DNA from: Pleurotus ostreatus/Saccharomyces cerevisiae fusant | Taxonomy: Eukaryota > Opisthokonta | Assembly: GCA_024196135.1 (NCBI GenBank) | Contig: JAMQCK010000023.1 | Location: forward strand, 109,033-173,032 | Direction: 5' to 3' | Length of the DNA stretch: 64,000 nt | Part shown: positions 10,262-21,400 of the stretch, piece by piece | Layout of the letters: each line of letters opens with the position of its first letter | How positions within the stretch are numbered: the first letter of the stretch is position 1 | Program-made: the position numbers and the translations under genes | Notes under the pieces: model-generated | What the model was told of the DNA's origin: nothing | What the model saw: only the letters and a program-made list of their open reading frames with translations | Database searches by the model: none

Positions 10262-12130
10262 TCACTCTGCAAGGCCAACCATCCTCCTGATCACTTCGCC
10301 GCTGTCCGCGCTTCCTTGCGTGAGGCGTTTGTACGCATGTCCCTGAACGGCGTTGAAGATTGGGATGAGCGCGCAGACCTCTCGCCAGTTTGGGTTCTCC
10401 GGTATATGGAATGTGGCACCGGTCATTGTCGAGACGATGTTTTGGACGCGGGGGAACACCACAGAGAGGTATGCTGCGACGTACGGGACGCTCTGTGCTG
10501 TGATCGGCGACCAGCCGACGTGCCACATGCGGAGTTCCATCTGCACTACGTCTGCAGGTGCCTCGTCAAGAGGGACAGTAGAAGCGTCTACCTCGATGGC
10601 AAGGTCCGTGAGCCGGGGACAATGGCGGGCGAGATGTTGCAGCGCATGCAGCGGCGGTATGCGCCGGCGCGCATCGTCGCGTTGCCTGCACTTCGGTCGC
10701 AAGTGCAGCACGCGGAGCCGAGGCCACGACCTAGCGATCCACAAAACGTCCGCTTCGCCTATGTGGAACCCGTAGAGGGAAGTGAGAATCAACTCCTCCA
10801 AATGTGTGTACGGCCCCAAAAGCTTGATGGCCGTTGCCGGTATCGGTTGCGAGACGCCTTCGTCAAAACCATCCTCGTCGGTCAAGACAAGTCGACGCAG
10901 GCGAGGACGGGACGGACAGATGTAACTTATATGCATGAAGATGGCCAGCCATGTGTCCAAAAGTAATCCCAGCTCCAGGGTGTCCAAGGCAGGGAACGTG
11001 CAGCAGTACTGCGAGCCGGCATGCACTAGTCGTAATCCCGGGGTCTTTACCACCAAAGCTGACGATTTGGGGAATACCAAGCGGGGACACCCTGCGCCGC
11101 TGAAGAGTGCGTTGACCGCGCGCCCGATTTGCGACCGCCCTCCCTCCAAAGTGAGAGTGCAGAGGGAGGGCAGCTCGGCGAGCCAGCGGAGCGTCTCTCC
11201 GCTGATATGCGACGTCTTGAGCTTCCGGAGCTTCCAACCGCGGATGGCCTCCCCGAGGATGTCAAGCGCTTGTTCCGCCCCGTCCGCCAGCGAAATGCTG
11301 TATTCTAGATAAAGGTTCGTGAGGTTAGGAAACCACCGAGGAGCAGAGCGCAGAATGTACGCGTCGCCGACCGTCAGAGGGCCCCCATTAATGCGCAGCT
11401 CGAAGACCCGAGGCGAGGCGAAGTATTGGAGGTAGAACAGGTTCTGTTGAACATCCCATTCGATGTGCGTGAGGTTCGGGAGGAGGGGGGCCTTCGCTGT
11501 GAGACACAGGGCAATGATGCAGTCGTCAACGAAGAGTCTTGGCCAGTCGCATCCCCCAAAGGACATCTTCTTGATGAACGCGGCATGGAAGCGGAAGCGC
11601 TCGAGGTCCTCTTCTCGTATTGACCGCGCTGGCAACTGCAAAGAGGCACTGTCACATACAAGCGTGCAGACTCGGGCAGACACGAAGGCATTAGAGCTTC
11701 CGTACTCATGATCAGAGTTCAAGCCCGCCTCATCTGCATCGGGGTGGTCCCTGATGATCTCCCAGCACCCAGGCTTGGTATACTCTGCTAATATTGCGAT
11801 CTCCGTCACATTCTGCCATATACATCGAATCGCGACGGCGTAGATCGTCTTGCAGGTTCTCGCCAGCCTGACGAGCGAGCGCATCCCTCTGTTTCTTGCG
11901 GCAACAGATTCTACGTCTGGCGGATCGATGCAGGATTCACAGATGAGCGCCAGCACTTCATGAATGAAGAGACAGTAATGCGTTGGTTGCGTGCGCATGT
12001 CGAGCCGCGCTGTGGGCATGTCGAGATGCATCGTGGAAGGAGAAGGATGAAGGTCGCGTCCAACTTCAAGACGCGCTTCGCCCATCGGCAACTGCCGATC
12101 CTTGCACGCTACACAATCCCGTGATCCCAT
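10262..12130 (-). CDS. LRR / F-box-like protein
   Basis: Single open frame of 622 codons. The first ATG is at 12130; an internal ATG at 12031 (MHLDMPTARLDMRT) sits just before the first conserved segment and is an equally likely start. That segment (FIHEVLALICESC, then LVRLARTCKTIYAVAIRCIWQNV) has the spacing of the F-box-like domain common in mushrooms. The rest is a series of degenerate leucine-rich repeats, for example LPNLTHIEWDV, FPNLTNLYLEYSISL, LPSLCTLTLEGG, RLRRLVLTDEDG, HLEELILTSLYG and CPRLTDLAIEV. Such proteins usually pass substrates to SCF ubiquitin ligases, but no substrate can be named. It is not closely similar to the F-box cluster at 22.8-34 kb. Confidence 0.8.
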   Translation of the reverse strand: MGSRDCVACKDRQLPMGEARLEVGRDLHPSPSTMHLDMPTARLDMRTQPTHYCLFIHEVLALICESCIDPPDVESVAARNRGMRSLVRLARTCKTIYAVAIRCIWQNVTEIAILAEYTKPGCWEIIRDHPDADEAGLNSDHEYGSSNAFVSARVCTLVCDSASLQLPARSIREEDLERFRFHAAFIKKMSFGGCDWPRLFVDDCIIALCLTAKAPLLPNLTHIEWDVQQNLFYLQYFASPRVFELRINGGPLTVGDAYILRSAPRWFPNLTNLYLEYSISLADGAEQALDILGEAIRGWKLRKLKTSHISGETLRWLAELPSLCTLTLEGGRSQIGRAVNALFSGAGCPRLVFPKSSALVVKTPGLRLVHAGSQYCCTFPALDTLELGLLLDTWLAIFMHISYICPSRPRLRRLVLTDEDGFDEGVSQPIPATAIKLLGPYTHLEELILTSLYGFHIGEADVLWIARSWPRLRVLHLRPKCRQRDDARRRIPPLHALQHLARHCPRLTDLAIEVDASTVPLDEAPADVVQMELRMWHVGWSPITAQSVPYVAAYLSVVFPRVQNIVSTMTGATFHIPENPNWREVCALIPIFNAVQGHAYKRLTQGSADSGEVIRRMVGLAE

Positions 12131-12361
12131 CCTGACTAGCCATGTGCCAGTTGTGGTCTCTATTCACGCAGGAGATAGCTACACAGAGAACAGCACTAGC
12201 TGGCGCAGTCGGTACGACGCAGCCAAGCCAGTTGATGGATGGGGCCCTAGACCCATTGCCAAGTGGCCTTCATGATCCAAGATCTTGCAAAGAGTGCAAT
12301 CAGCACTCCCGAGCGTGCATCAGTCAATTAAATTAAGTTATTAGGAGGTAATACGCTTGAA

Positions 12362-13812
12362 TTATGAGAGAGTATGCACAACGGCTTCGAAGGTAGCGAA
12401 GGTCGCCATGTTGACCGGGACAGCGCTGAAGCATAGCATCAGTACGTGGAGTCATAGCAAGCAAAGACAGCACGCACCGTATCAACGTTGGCGCCAGTCC
12501 TCTAAAGAACACCCTCATACCCTCCGTGCGATACGAATGCAGGATGGTAGACCACGTCGTCCTATATGGATTCGGCGCAGGTCTGTCCAACAACGGAGCT
12601 GCCGCCCCAGTTGCATTATGCGTTTGGGCGGCACTGCTCGCCTGTTGTGGCGGACTCTGCATGCGGGTCTTGATCACGTCGAAGGGGAAAGTGAATATCC
12701 AGCCAGCTATCATGATGATTTAGAGAAGGGCGGGGTGAGGAAGGTAATGGACCTACCTATACCAGCTGCCCCTCCTGCGATGAGAAGTGCGGGCCACGAA
12801 AGCTCGTTAATCTCCTCGACCTCAGACATGATAGACAAGTGGTCGGTATCCCGAACCACTGTCTTGGGCGTGGCGAAGTAACGGCAAGTTGCCTCATACT
12901 ACAGGGTGGGATATAAGTATGTCTTTAGGGCGCCTTGCAAGAATCTTCTGACTTACCGCAACGAAGTAGTGCCCGTAGCCAATGTCTCTCAGTGCCGTCG
13001 ATGTGATCCCTCGATACAGCCCTCGCAAGCCTGTCTCCCGCAATATTGCAAGAGCGACCTTCGGCGTAGACGTCCTTGTAGACAAAGCCTGCTGTCGAAT
13101 CTTCACCAGCTCCGTCGGCGTCGTGATAATCCTGCATAGCTCTCTCAGACACATATGCGAACGGCGAAGCAGGATCAGACTCACGATGACACGATCCCAC
13201 TACCAGACCCAGCGAGGAAGATCTGCCACAACGTGGGTACCGAATGCGCATCCTCAAGCTGGATCTTCATGAAGAAGCGATACGACGCGAACACGAGACC
13301 GTTCATTAGGGCTACGGTCGCCTGTAGGACGCGTTAGTGGATGCACGGCACTGCGATAATGGGCAGGATGCATACAATTGGCGACATAATACCCTTGAAC
13401 AGTCCAGTGAAGCGCTCCTCGCGCACAATGGTGGTCAACGCATTGAAGGTCGAGTTATACCGCGACTGGTACTCGGGCGTCTGGAAGCGGACTTTGACTG
13501 CGAGGAGTGAACGTCGCGTAAGTGTACGCATCTCGATGAAGAGTACTCATACGCACCAGTATCGAAGGGATATCCAACGACTAGCCCTGCTATGCCCTGC
13601 GTTCACGGTATCATGTTCAGCGGATCGGGCACTTGGGGACGGTGAGGGCGCTCCGGGAGGCCGCTAGGAGGCGAACGTACAGATATGTTGCCGGCGAGGA
13701 AGTCCACGGTGGGGTTGAGCTTGACGGAGGTGTCTGTGAGGTGCGAAGGAAAGGTGAGGACGCGCTCGTGAGCTGTCGAACGTCCTTGAACTCGATGATC
13801 TGCGCGCACCAT
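12362..13812 (-). CDS. Mitochondrial carrier (SLC25), YMC/CRC-like
   Basis: Inner-membrane solute carrier with the three-fold Solcar repeat. Splicing about seven short exons gives the three signature motifs: PFDTVKVR (repeat 1, near 13570-13500), PTELVKIR (repeat 2, near 13110) and PFDVIKTR (repeat 3, near 12680). Other landmarks are VDFLAGNISGIAGLVVGYP, LRGLYRGITSTALRDI, GGAAGIAGWIFTFP and the C-terminal LIRAVPVNMATFATFE. The stop is TAA at 12362-12364. The start at 13812 (MVRADHRVQG) is in frame; another ATG at 13822 would need an extra intron, so the first 25 residues are uncertain. The RAVPVNMATF ending resembles yeast Ymc1/Ymc2/Crc1-type carriers (glutamate, glycine or acylcarnitine), but the substrate is not determined. 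Confidence 0.9.
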
Positions 13813-13822
13813 TATCGCCCAT

Positions 13823-14273
13823 GGTGACGTCCTATTGTGCGTCGATCTATAGCTCGAGAAACAGGGAAAGAAACTCAGAAATAAGAGGAGAGGAGACCAG
13901 AGAGTCAGCCCGAGTCAGCCTGCATAGATGGATAGAGTCGGAGACAAGCAGCGAGCGCGTATGGATGACGGCAGAAACAGAGAGCAGCCTCATCTTGCAC
14001 GCACTGATCGGGCCGAGCAACGTGCCGGGTGGCGCGCGCGGAGCAATGTACACGAGCACTTGGCAAGCAGTGGAGAAGGTGATTGACGAGCAGTGGTGTC
14101 TGACCAGCGGTGGAGAAGGCGGTCGAGCAATAGAAGAGGACGAGCAATTGAGATGGAAGGGCGACGGCGGCGTACGCTCGCGGTATATAGCAGACTACAA
14201 AGCTACAATGCATTTTACAGATACAGAAGGCTCATGCGAGGAGCCGGTGATGAGGGTGGGGAACGTAGGAAAT
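13823..14273. other. Spacer between the carrier and DRE2
   Basis: Promoter side of the carrier gene and 3' flank of DRE2. A 178-codon + frame crosses it and runs into DRE2 exon 3; it has no motif and is taken as a chance frame. Confidence 0.55.
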
Positions 14274-15333
14274 CTAGATATCATCCATGCCGAGGGAGAT
14301 CTCGACCTTCTCGCCAGGCTTGAATGCAGGGAGGCCTGTAGTAGGGTAAGCATATGAACAAAAACCAATGTCCGATCAACGCACCAAGGTACGGGCAGCT
14401 CGCACATCGGAATGCGTCTCCCAGGTAGCAGTTCCCGCAGCTGCTCGTCGCCTTCGGCGCAGCCTTCGCCGCCGCCACCAGCCGCTCCTTCTCGCCCTGC
14501 GACACCTCGACCAGCCCCTCGCCCGTCGCGTTCATCATCACCACCTTGCTGTTCCGCACCTCCTCCTCCTCGAGCTCCTTCAGCCCGCACGTACAGTTCT
14601 TGCACGCGCGCTTCCGCTTGGGGCCCGAGGCCGACGCGGGCGCGCATGCCGCGGGCCGCGCGCGGTCGGCGTCCGTGAGCAGCGCGTCCGCGTCGATCTT
14701 CGGCGTCGCGGGCGCGGAGAGGGACCAGAGCGCCTTCTTCGCCGCCGGGTCCGTCTTCTTGCGCGCGAGTGGGCGGGAGGCGAGGGAGACGGCCGCGGCG
14801 GGGGCGTGCGCGGGCTTCTGCGCCATGAGCGCACCGTCGGGGGTGATGGTGGGCGTAAGGACGTTGAAGCCGGCAAGCGTCAGCTCCGTGGGAAGCGTCT
14901 TGAAGGCCTCAGTGAGGTGGAGGAGGTGGAGCGTGCCCAGCGGGCTCAGGCCAGACAGCAGCTGCGAGAGCAGGCCGGGCAGCTGGGGCAGGAGATTCTG
15001 GTAGTCGGTCGGGGCGAGGGTGATATGCGCAGAGCCGTATGACGAGGGCTCCAGTGTCGTCGCTGGGGATGCGGGTCAGCCACGCTGCTCAAGGTGTCCA
15101 GTACCACCCCACGCACCTCCATCCACTAGGCGATCTAACATCTGGCGCTCGACCGGGCGGCTGGCCTCAAGCTCCGTCACAAGGGTCTGGAATCTCCCAT
15201 CTGCTGCTGTGGCTGGGGAACCGATGACGAGCGCCTTGCCCTTCAAGGGCACAGCTGCAGGGATCGTGCTCGTCGATCCGGTCGAGGATACAGACTCGTA
15301 CACTGCGGACGGGGACATGATGGTGGATGACAA
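14274..15333 (-). CDS. DRE2: Anamorsin/Dre2, cytosolic Fe-S cluster assembly protein
   Basis: Electron-transfer partner of the diflavin reductase Tah18/Ndor1 in cytosolic Fe-S protein assembly. Three exons (about 15333-15117, 15062-14385, 14335-14274). The N-terminal half is a methyltransferase-like fold without obvious catalytic residues. The C-terminal cluster-binding part shows a first motif with Cys residues in PAACAP and ACKNCTC (CX13CX2CXC) and the second motif [15 protein letters not shown] (CX2CX7CX2C). It ends in the family's [19 protein letters not shown], completed by the last small exon. Two in-frame ATGs, 15333 and 15318, are possible starts. The motif pair makes the identity nearly certain. 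Confidence 0.96.
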
Positions 15334-15894
15334 CGGGGAGAGGGTACGATTGGACGGGACTTTTCACAGCGGCATATAAATTTCCGTGTGGTCGAATGAC
15401 AAGACTCCGCAAACCCGCAAATGGGAGTATCTAATCTGACTAAGGGCCTCGGCCGCATCCCGACCTACCGCATCGGCCGATCCAGCCTCGTGAGTCGTTC
15501 GCGGGGTCGCCGCAGGTGGGGAGACTGGGGACCGCTCGAGTTCGCTGTTCAGCGCATTGTTCCGGGCGAGGCTGTCGTGCTCGGTGACTATCTGCTGGGT
15601 TCAAGGGCTTGTTGGGATCTTTCAACAGCGTATATAAACAACAACAGCGACAGGATATAGGATCGATGATTCGCTAAAGGTCACGACTATGACAAGGCTG
15701 CACTATCAGCATCTGTAAGCGGCGCTCCCAGGTCTTCTGCGGGACGAGAGGATTGGGTGAGAAGAGTACGATACGGTACAAGGCACATCATCGCAGGCGG
15801 TACGAATTCCGAAAAGCATCCATAGCGAAGCGGTAGAAAGCGAAGGACAAGCGATACAGAACCCGAGTTCACTGTAAGGGTGAGAAAGGTAGGA
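15334..15894. other. Spacer between DRE2 and the forkhead gene
   Basis: Contains the DRE2 promoter and the forkhead gene's 3' flank, both on the minus strand. No coding signal is seen. Confidence 0.55.
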
Positions 15895-17188
15895 TCACTG
15901 CGGCGGCGCCGTCTGCGGTTGCTGCTGTCCGTCTGCAGAGGGTGCGGGGGCTGGCGGCGGTGGCGCAAGGTGAGGAGGTGGAATATGCATGACGGTACCG
16001 TCCGGGTTCACCGCGACGGGCGGCATGAGCGCTGTCCTAACGCGGTATAGCATCATCCGATACCATTCTGCGTCAACGCCAGCCTTCTCCTGTTCTGCGG
16101 TGACTTGTTGCAAGTGCCCAATTTCCTTTAGCCACGCCGCTCTCCAGTTGACGTTACCGTTCTCGTCGAGTTCGAGCCCTTCTTCTGGTGAGATGGGCAT
16201 TGGTCCGCCCATTGGCGGGAAGCGCATGCCCATCATGAAGTTGGGGTCGAAGCTGGTAGACAGGGTTAGGATGCTGGCAATCGTCTACAGTTGGTGACTC
16301 ACGGAGGGTAGGGGTAGGGGGCAGGAGGTGGTTGGGTTGGGGAGCCGCCATCTTCAGGGCGTTGCACGTATTGCTGGGGATCGTAACCAGCGTCGGCGTG
16401 TTGGTGGTAATCCTGATCGGCTTCAACAGAGTCTCCGCGGCTCTTGCCCTTGCCACCCTTCTTCTTGCGCACCCGATGCACACCAGTGCGCGGGTCGACG
16501 TTATCGTTCACCGTCCAGTACGACCCCTTGCCGCGGTCGGTGAGCGGACGCGGAACTTTCTCGAAGCATGGGTTGAGCGAGAGGTTGTGGCGAACAGAGT
16601 TCTAGCGGCCCCCGTCAGTATCAGGAAGACGCGCGGAGATCGTAAACGATGGACAACAAATAAAGCCACTCAAACAAAAACAACGTCGATGAGAAACGCG
16701 ATCACGCGCAGTGCACTCATCCACAACCACATCCACGAGACGCTCAGACGGGTGCTCGCTCACCTTCCAGCCACTGGGTGCTGTTCTGAAGTAGGGGAAC
16801 TGTGGCCACGTCAGCGCTTGTACACCTTCCATCTCGCCGCATATACGCACTCTGGACTCGATAGCGTAGTAGATGTCCTCGAGGAGGAGCTTCTGGTTGG
16901 GGGAGCCCTTGATCGCGTACCTATAGCATGACCGTTAGCTATGCGATGCGTTGACCATCCCGTGGGATGGTACAGCAACCGCACGCACCGAATAAGCGTC
17001 GAGTATGGGTAGAAGGGCTTGCTCCCCGGCGGACCATCTCTCAAGGAGTCAAGGTTGATCGGCAAGCCACCCGTCAAGTCCTCGCCCGGCTGTGGCTGGC
17101 CTGGAGGGGGTGGCTGCTGTTGAAAGTACTCGGGATTCATATTCGGGTCTGCCATCATCGGCATGCCAGGCTGCCCGGGGGTCGCCAT
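15895..17188 (-). CDS. Forkhead-domain transcription factor
   Basis: DNA-binding regulator. Five exons (17188-16989, 16920-16851, 16799-16764, 16601-16303, 16252-15895) give 320 residues. A Gln/Pro-rich N-terminus leads into the winged-helix domain at about residues 58-135: [32 protein letters not shown], the recognition helix [17 protein letters not shown], and the wing [11 protein letters not shown]. The domain is assembled from four exons, one of only 36 nt; every junction preserves the forkhead consensus. Downstream is a basic stretch ([10 protein letters not shown]) that may be a nuclear localisation signal, then a Pro/Gln-rich tail. Target genes cannot be inferred. It is shorter than most fungal forkheads and no FHA domain is visible. 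Confidence 0.93.
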
Positions 17189-17804
17189 ATCGCCTCACTT
17201 CACAAGGTATATGTGGATGGAGTTGGGAAGGGTGGCGGACGCGAACGGATGGCAGCGGGGGTGTGCTGAGCGTTGGGGAAAAGGTCGAGAAGGTCAAGCC
17301 GGGCTGGCGCCGCCAGGCGACTGCTTATGTCAGCCGCCCGTGCGACTTTCCTGATCGTGCGCACGGGCCATGTTCATTGGGGGCGACGACGGCGACGACG
17401 AGCACGACGATGCGGGCGACGGCGAGCGCGATGATCGTGTATTGCAAAGAGGTGGTCTGTTTGGGTACGTTGTGGCCGGCCTGGACGACGAAGCCAAATT
17501 ACCGCAGACAGCGAAAAACAACTTCGTCAAAACGTCCGCAAACTTGTAAACAAAGGACGTCGCCTTCCGGTATCTGCACTGCTGGGCGCCCCTCGCTGCA
17601 TGCTCTCGTCGTCCTCGCCGCAGAGGAGGTGTCCACCGAAGGCACAATTGATGCCCACCTTGCCCTGCCCTTAGACTCTTCTCATCTTCGGCCGGCTTTC
17701 CCCCATCGACGTTCTTCTCCCAGTGCTACGTTCTCAACGGATTTCTGCCCCCCGTGTTGCCAAGCGTGCTCCCCCTTCTCGAGCGCAGAGCTAGACAATC
17801 TTAA
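17189..17804. other. Upstream region of the forkhead gene
   Basis: Promoter-side DNA for the minus-strand forkhead gene. Long + and - frames cross it (for example 17092-17871 +) but overlap forkhead exon 1 and carry no motif. Confidence 0.5.
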
Positions 17805-18179
17805 GATGGCATCTACTGTTGGTGATGACCTGGAGGGCCGAAGCTCTCTGTTGTTAATGGTGAGCCTATAGTCCTACTGTACTTGTCGCACAAGGCTCAA
17901 CTGAATCAATAAACGCAGTGCAAAACCAATCGTGGTATGGTCCCTGTCCCTCCAGTCAGCAGGTTACCTTTGCAAGTTCCTGCTGCTCAAGCCGGGCAGC
18001 TTCAGTTACCTCCTTTCGCCTCGCCCGTCCGCATTTTCAAGCATCTCTCCACCCTGCGTACTGTACATGAACGTCAGTCAGTCGTAGTCAAGCTCAATAC
18101 AGCCAGAATGAATGCTAGATTTGCCCTTCGGCCGTCCGCGATCGAACCTGTCCGCAACGCTTGTCGTGCTCTGACCTGA
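17805..18179 (+). CDS. Possible small two-exon protein of unknown function
   Basis: ATG at 17805 starts MASTVGDDLEGRSSLLLM. A well-formed GTGAGC...GCAG intron (about 17859-17917) joins it in frame to CKTNRGMVPVPPVSRLPLQV and an open frame that stops at 18179, about 105 residues. The composition is protein-like (Pro/Leu-rich, then basic) but no family is recognised. A second possible intron near 18074 could alter the C-terminus. It may equally be a non-coding transcript. Confidence 0.25.
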
Positions 18180-18413
18180 TGGTACTGGTCGATCGTGCAA
18201 AGTCATGGACAAAGGCCAGCGACCCTTGTTGAGAAGGCATTCGCTGCGCGCTGCTTGCTTTGCAAAATTGCGTAGGGCATTCCGTGGGTTCAGTCGTATG
18301 CCTCCATCAATGAAGCACCATTCGCACTGATGCGTAGCGCCCTCACAAGCATCCGTAGCTTCAACATATCCATTCCACCACATGTCACAAGTTGCAGGAC
18401 TGATACAAGAACG

Positions 18414-21400
18414 TTACACCCCATACGCATATTCGACTTCATCCACGCCAGCTCCCGACGCAAACGGCCCGTCAGTCTGCTCTTTGGGCATAGGTCCGAG
18501 CTCTTCCTCCTCCAATTCCTCCTCCGCTAAGTCCAGCGGGGTGTCATCGTCAAGCGCGAAAGGAATGACCGGACGAAGACCGTTCCCGCTGCTGCTATGC
18601 CTCCGCCCCGCAGGCGACCGCGCCGGCGAACGAGCCGGTGACCGTGCTGGGGACTTGGGCAGCGCCGCCATCGTCTTCGGGCTCATATGCTGCGAGGAGT
18701 TGTCAGGTTCACGACTCGCGGTCACATAGACCACGCAATGTTCGACGCACCTCCCAATTGTTGACATTCTCGTCGACCAGCTCTTGATCATCCCGCGAAG
18801 GGTCTAGCCGCGAATCATCACCAAGGTCGCCAATCGAGCCAATGCTCTCGCTGTCGCTAATCCCCTCGGTCATCTGCGCCGCCAGCGTCGGCAAGCGGGA
18901 CCACGCGGATCCACCCCCACCGCCCTCGGACGACGTCTGCTCGTCCGCGAAACCGAGGTCCGAGAGGTACTCTTCGTATTCTTCCTCAAATGCGATGTCT
19001 TCGGGGATATATGGCAGGAAGATCGACGGGTCGGGCGCCTGGGAGCGCACGGGAGGGAAGACGTCCGCTTCGACGACGTTGGGGGTGCCCAGGTGTGGGA
19101 GAGGCGGTGGTATGCCTTCGGGGCCGCCCTGCAAGCCCTCGATGTAGTGCGACATGCTCCCTGAACGGCGATGCATCGCGTTCTGGTGGGCTGCGACAGC
19201 TGAGGAGCCGTAACGTCGGGTGTTGTCTGCGAGACGTTGGTCAAGGTCCAGAGCATACGTTGAATATGCACTTACAGAACTTGACCAGATGCTTCAAGGC
19301 AAGCTCTTGCACCTGCAGACGACTGGTCAATACGCTGGCGCCTGTGGAAGAACAAGAGACGCACCTGCCGGTCTTGACCATCATCAGGCTCGGTACCCGT
19401 AAGCCACTCATCACGCAAGTCAGGTCGTATGCTCATGTAGATGCTCGTGATGACCTTCATGTTCGCTGCGAAATCAGATCAATAACGCAGGTTCGCCGCA
19501 ATGAAGATCGACCTTACACTGCCGCCACTTTCGCCCACAATACGGCACCTGGCTCTTGATCAACTTCAATATGTAGAGCTGCAGCATCGGGTGCTGCACC
19601 CTCAGCACGCGCTTTAACACCGCCTGCGACCTCCATTAGCTTCCCTTCGCCAGCATCACACCCAACATAACCACAACCCACTCACCGAACTCTTATACGT
19701 GACCAACATGCATATCCGGAACGACAGATGCTTCGACAGCTTCTGCATGATCTTCGCGTAGTTGATGTTCGAGAAGAAGTTGCGCCACGAATAGTCCGTG
19801 ACGAACTCGACCTCCTCCTGCACCCGGATGCCATTGGGCAGCTCGCGCTCGCGCTGCTCGGTGCGGCGGGAGGGGCGGGGCATTTCCTCTTCAGGGCGCA
19901 CGTTCTGCTGCCGGCTGGAGAAGTTGAGAAGGCAGTAGCGGAAGAAGCTGCGGCGAGTGCGTCAGAGAGAGCTTAGAGGAACGTGATGAATTGGGGTCGC
20001 ACTTGTTATCCGGCGAGTCAGCCTTCGAGATGACGGCCGTGCTGACTTCTTGCAAGCCGAACATCTTCAGCAGCAGAAGTAGGCAATTCGAGTCTAGCAG
20101 AAGAAGCCCAAGGTGATGGAACTTCATCGCGTCTGACGAGCGTCGGTGAGCTTCATTCGCACCACGACAGGAGCTGCTACTCACGGGACACCTTGAACCA
20201 CTTGAGCATGAGAATGAGGATGGCGGAGACGGCCTTCGACGTGATCTCTCGATGCCTAATCACGTCGATCTCGTCCAAGTGCATGGGTGGTTGGGGAGGT
20301 TGTTCGGATGGCGCTGTACATCGTATCAGTCGAAGTCCTTCAGACGCAATGAGAGACTACGCACGCGAAGTAACACCTGGTGGAAAGCCTGACACGGGTT
20401 GGTTCTGCGCGTTCGTGCTTGCGGAGACAGCGGCGAGCAGCAGCTTGAGCAAGACAAGCACCCAACTTGACAGTACCGGGAGTACGGCCGCCTGGCAAGG
20501 CGGTCAGCCAGAGCGGATCAATGAAGAAGATGTTGACCTACGTAGATCTGCTCGACCCGCTTCAGCCTCATCAGGTCTTCCTTCCGCTGCTTGGCCTTCT
20601 TGCGGTCAGCGGTGGTCTGCGCGTCCCTGATGGCTTGCTCGGCTTCTTCAATCTTCTCGTCAAGCAGCGCAACGTCCGGTAGATCCTCGCCCTCAATTCC
20701 ATCCTACACTCCAATTAGCCAAACGCTTCAATAACACCCAAGCCCACACTCACATCCTCAAACGCCGTCGCCGTCTCCTCCCTCTCCTTCTCCGCCCTCT
20801 CCCCACCCGGCAAATGCTCCAGCCCGCTCTCCGTCTTCATGCACTCCTCCCTTGTCTTCCACATCTGCCACGTCGCCAAATTCACATACAGATGCTTATT
20901 GTACAGCATCTCCGCCTCCTCGATCGCGTACGGCACCATCCTTACCGACCCGTCCCGGTTCCTGCTGTTCACGCTCGAGAACGGGAAGAGGAAGGGCCGA
21001 TTCTGGTCGGTCTGGTACTGCTGCTTCTTGGGCTTGAGCTGCGGGGGCGGGGAGGGCGCGGGTGTGGGCGGTTGCGGGTTGCGGTAGGAGCCGCCGGGCT
21101 GCTGATTGAGGCCGCCGCCGGCGGAGAAGGCCTGCTGCTGGTCCATGTCGTCGTGGTGATAGTGGTGGCGCACGGGGATGGCGTCGTGCGCCTGCGCGAG
21201 CTTGCTGATGATCTCGGGCGTGTATGGTATGGGAGCCTGCACGGGTTGCGGCTGGAAGGTCGGGTACTTCACGGTCGTTTCTTGGTGGAACTGTTCGATG
21301 TCCTCTGGTGCGGACTTGATGGGCATCTCTGCGCGATGTAAGCTACGGCGCAGAGGGGATGACTTCATACGCACTCTCTTCAGGTAGTTCGGGCAGCCCT

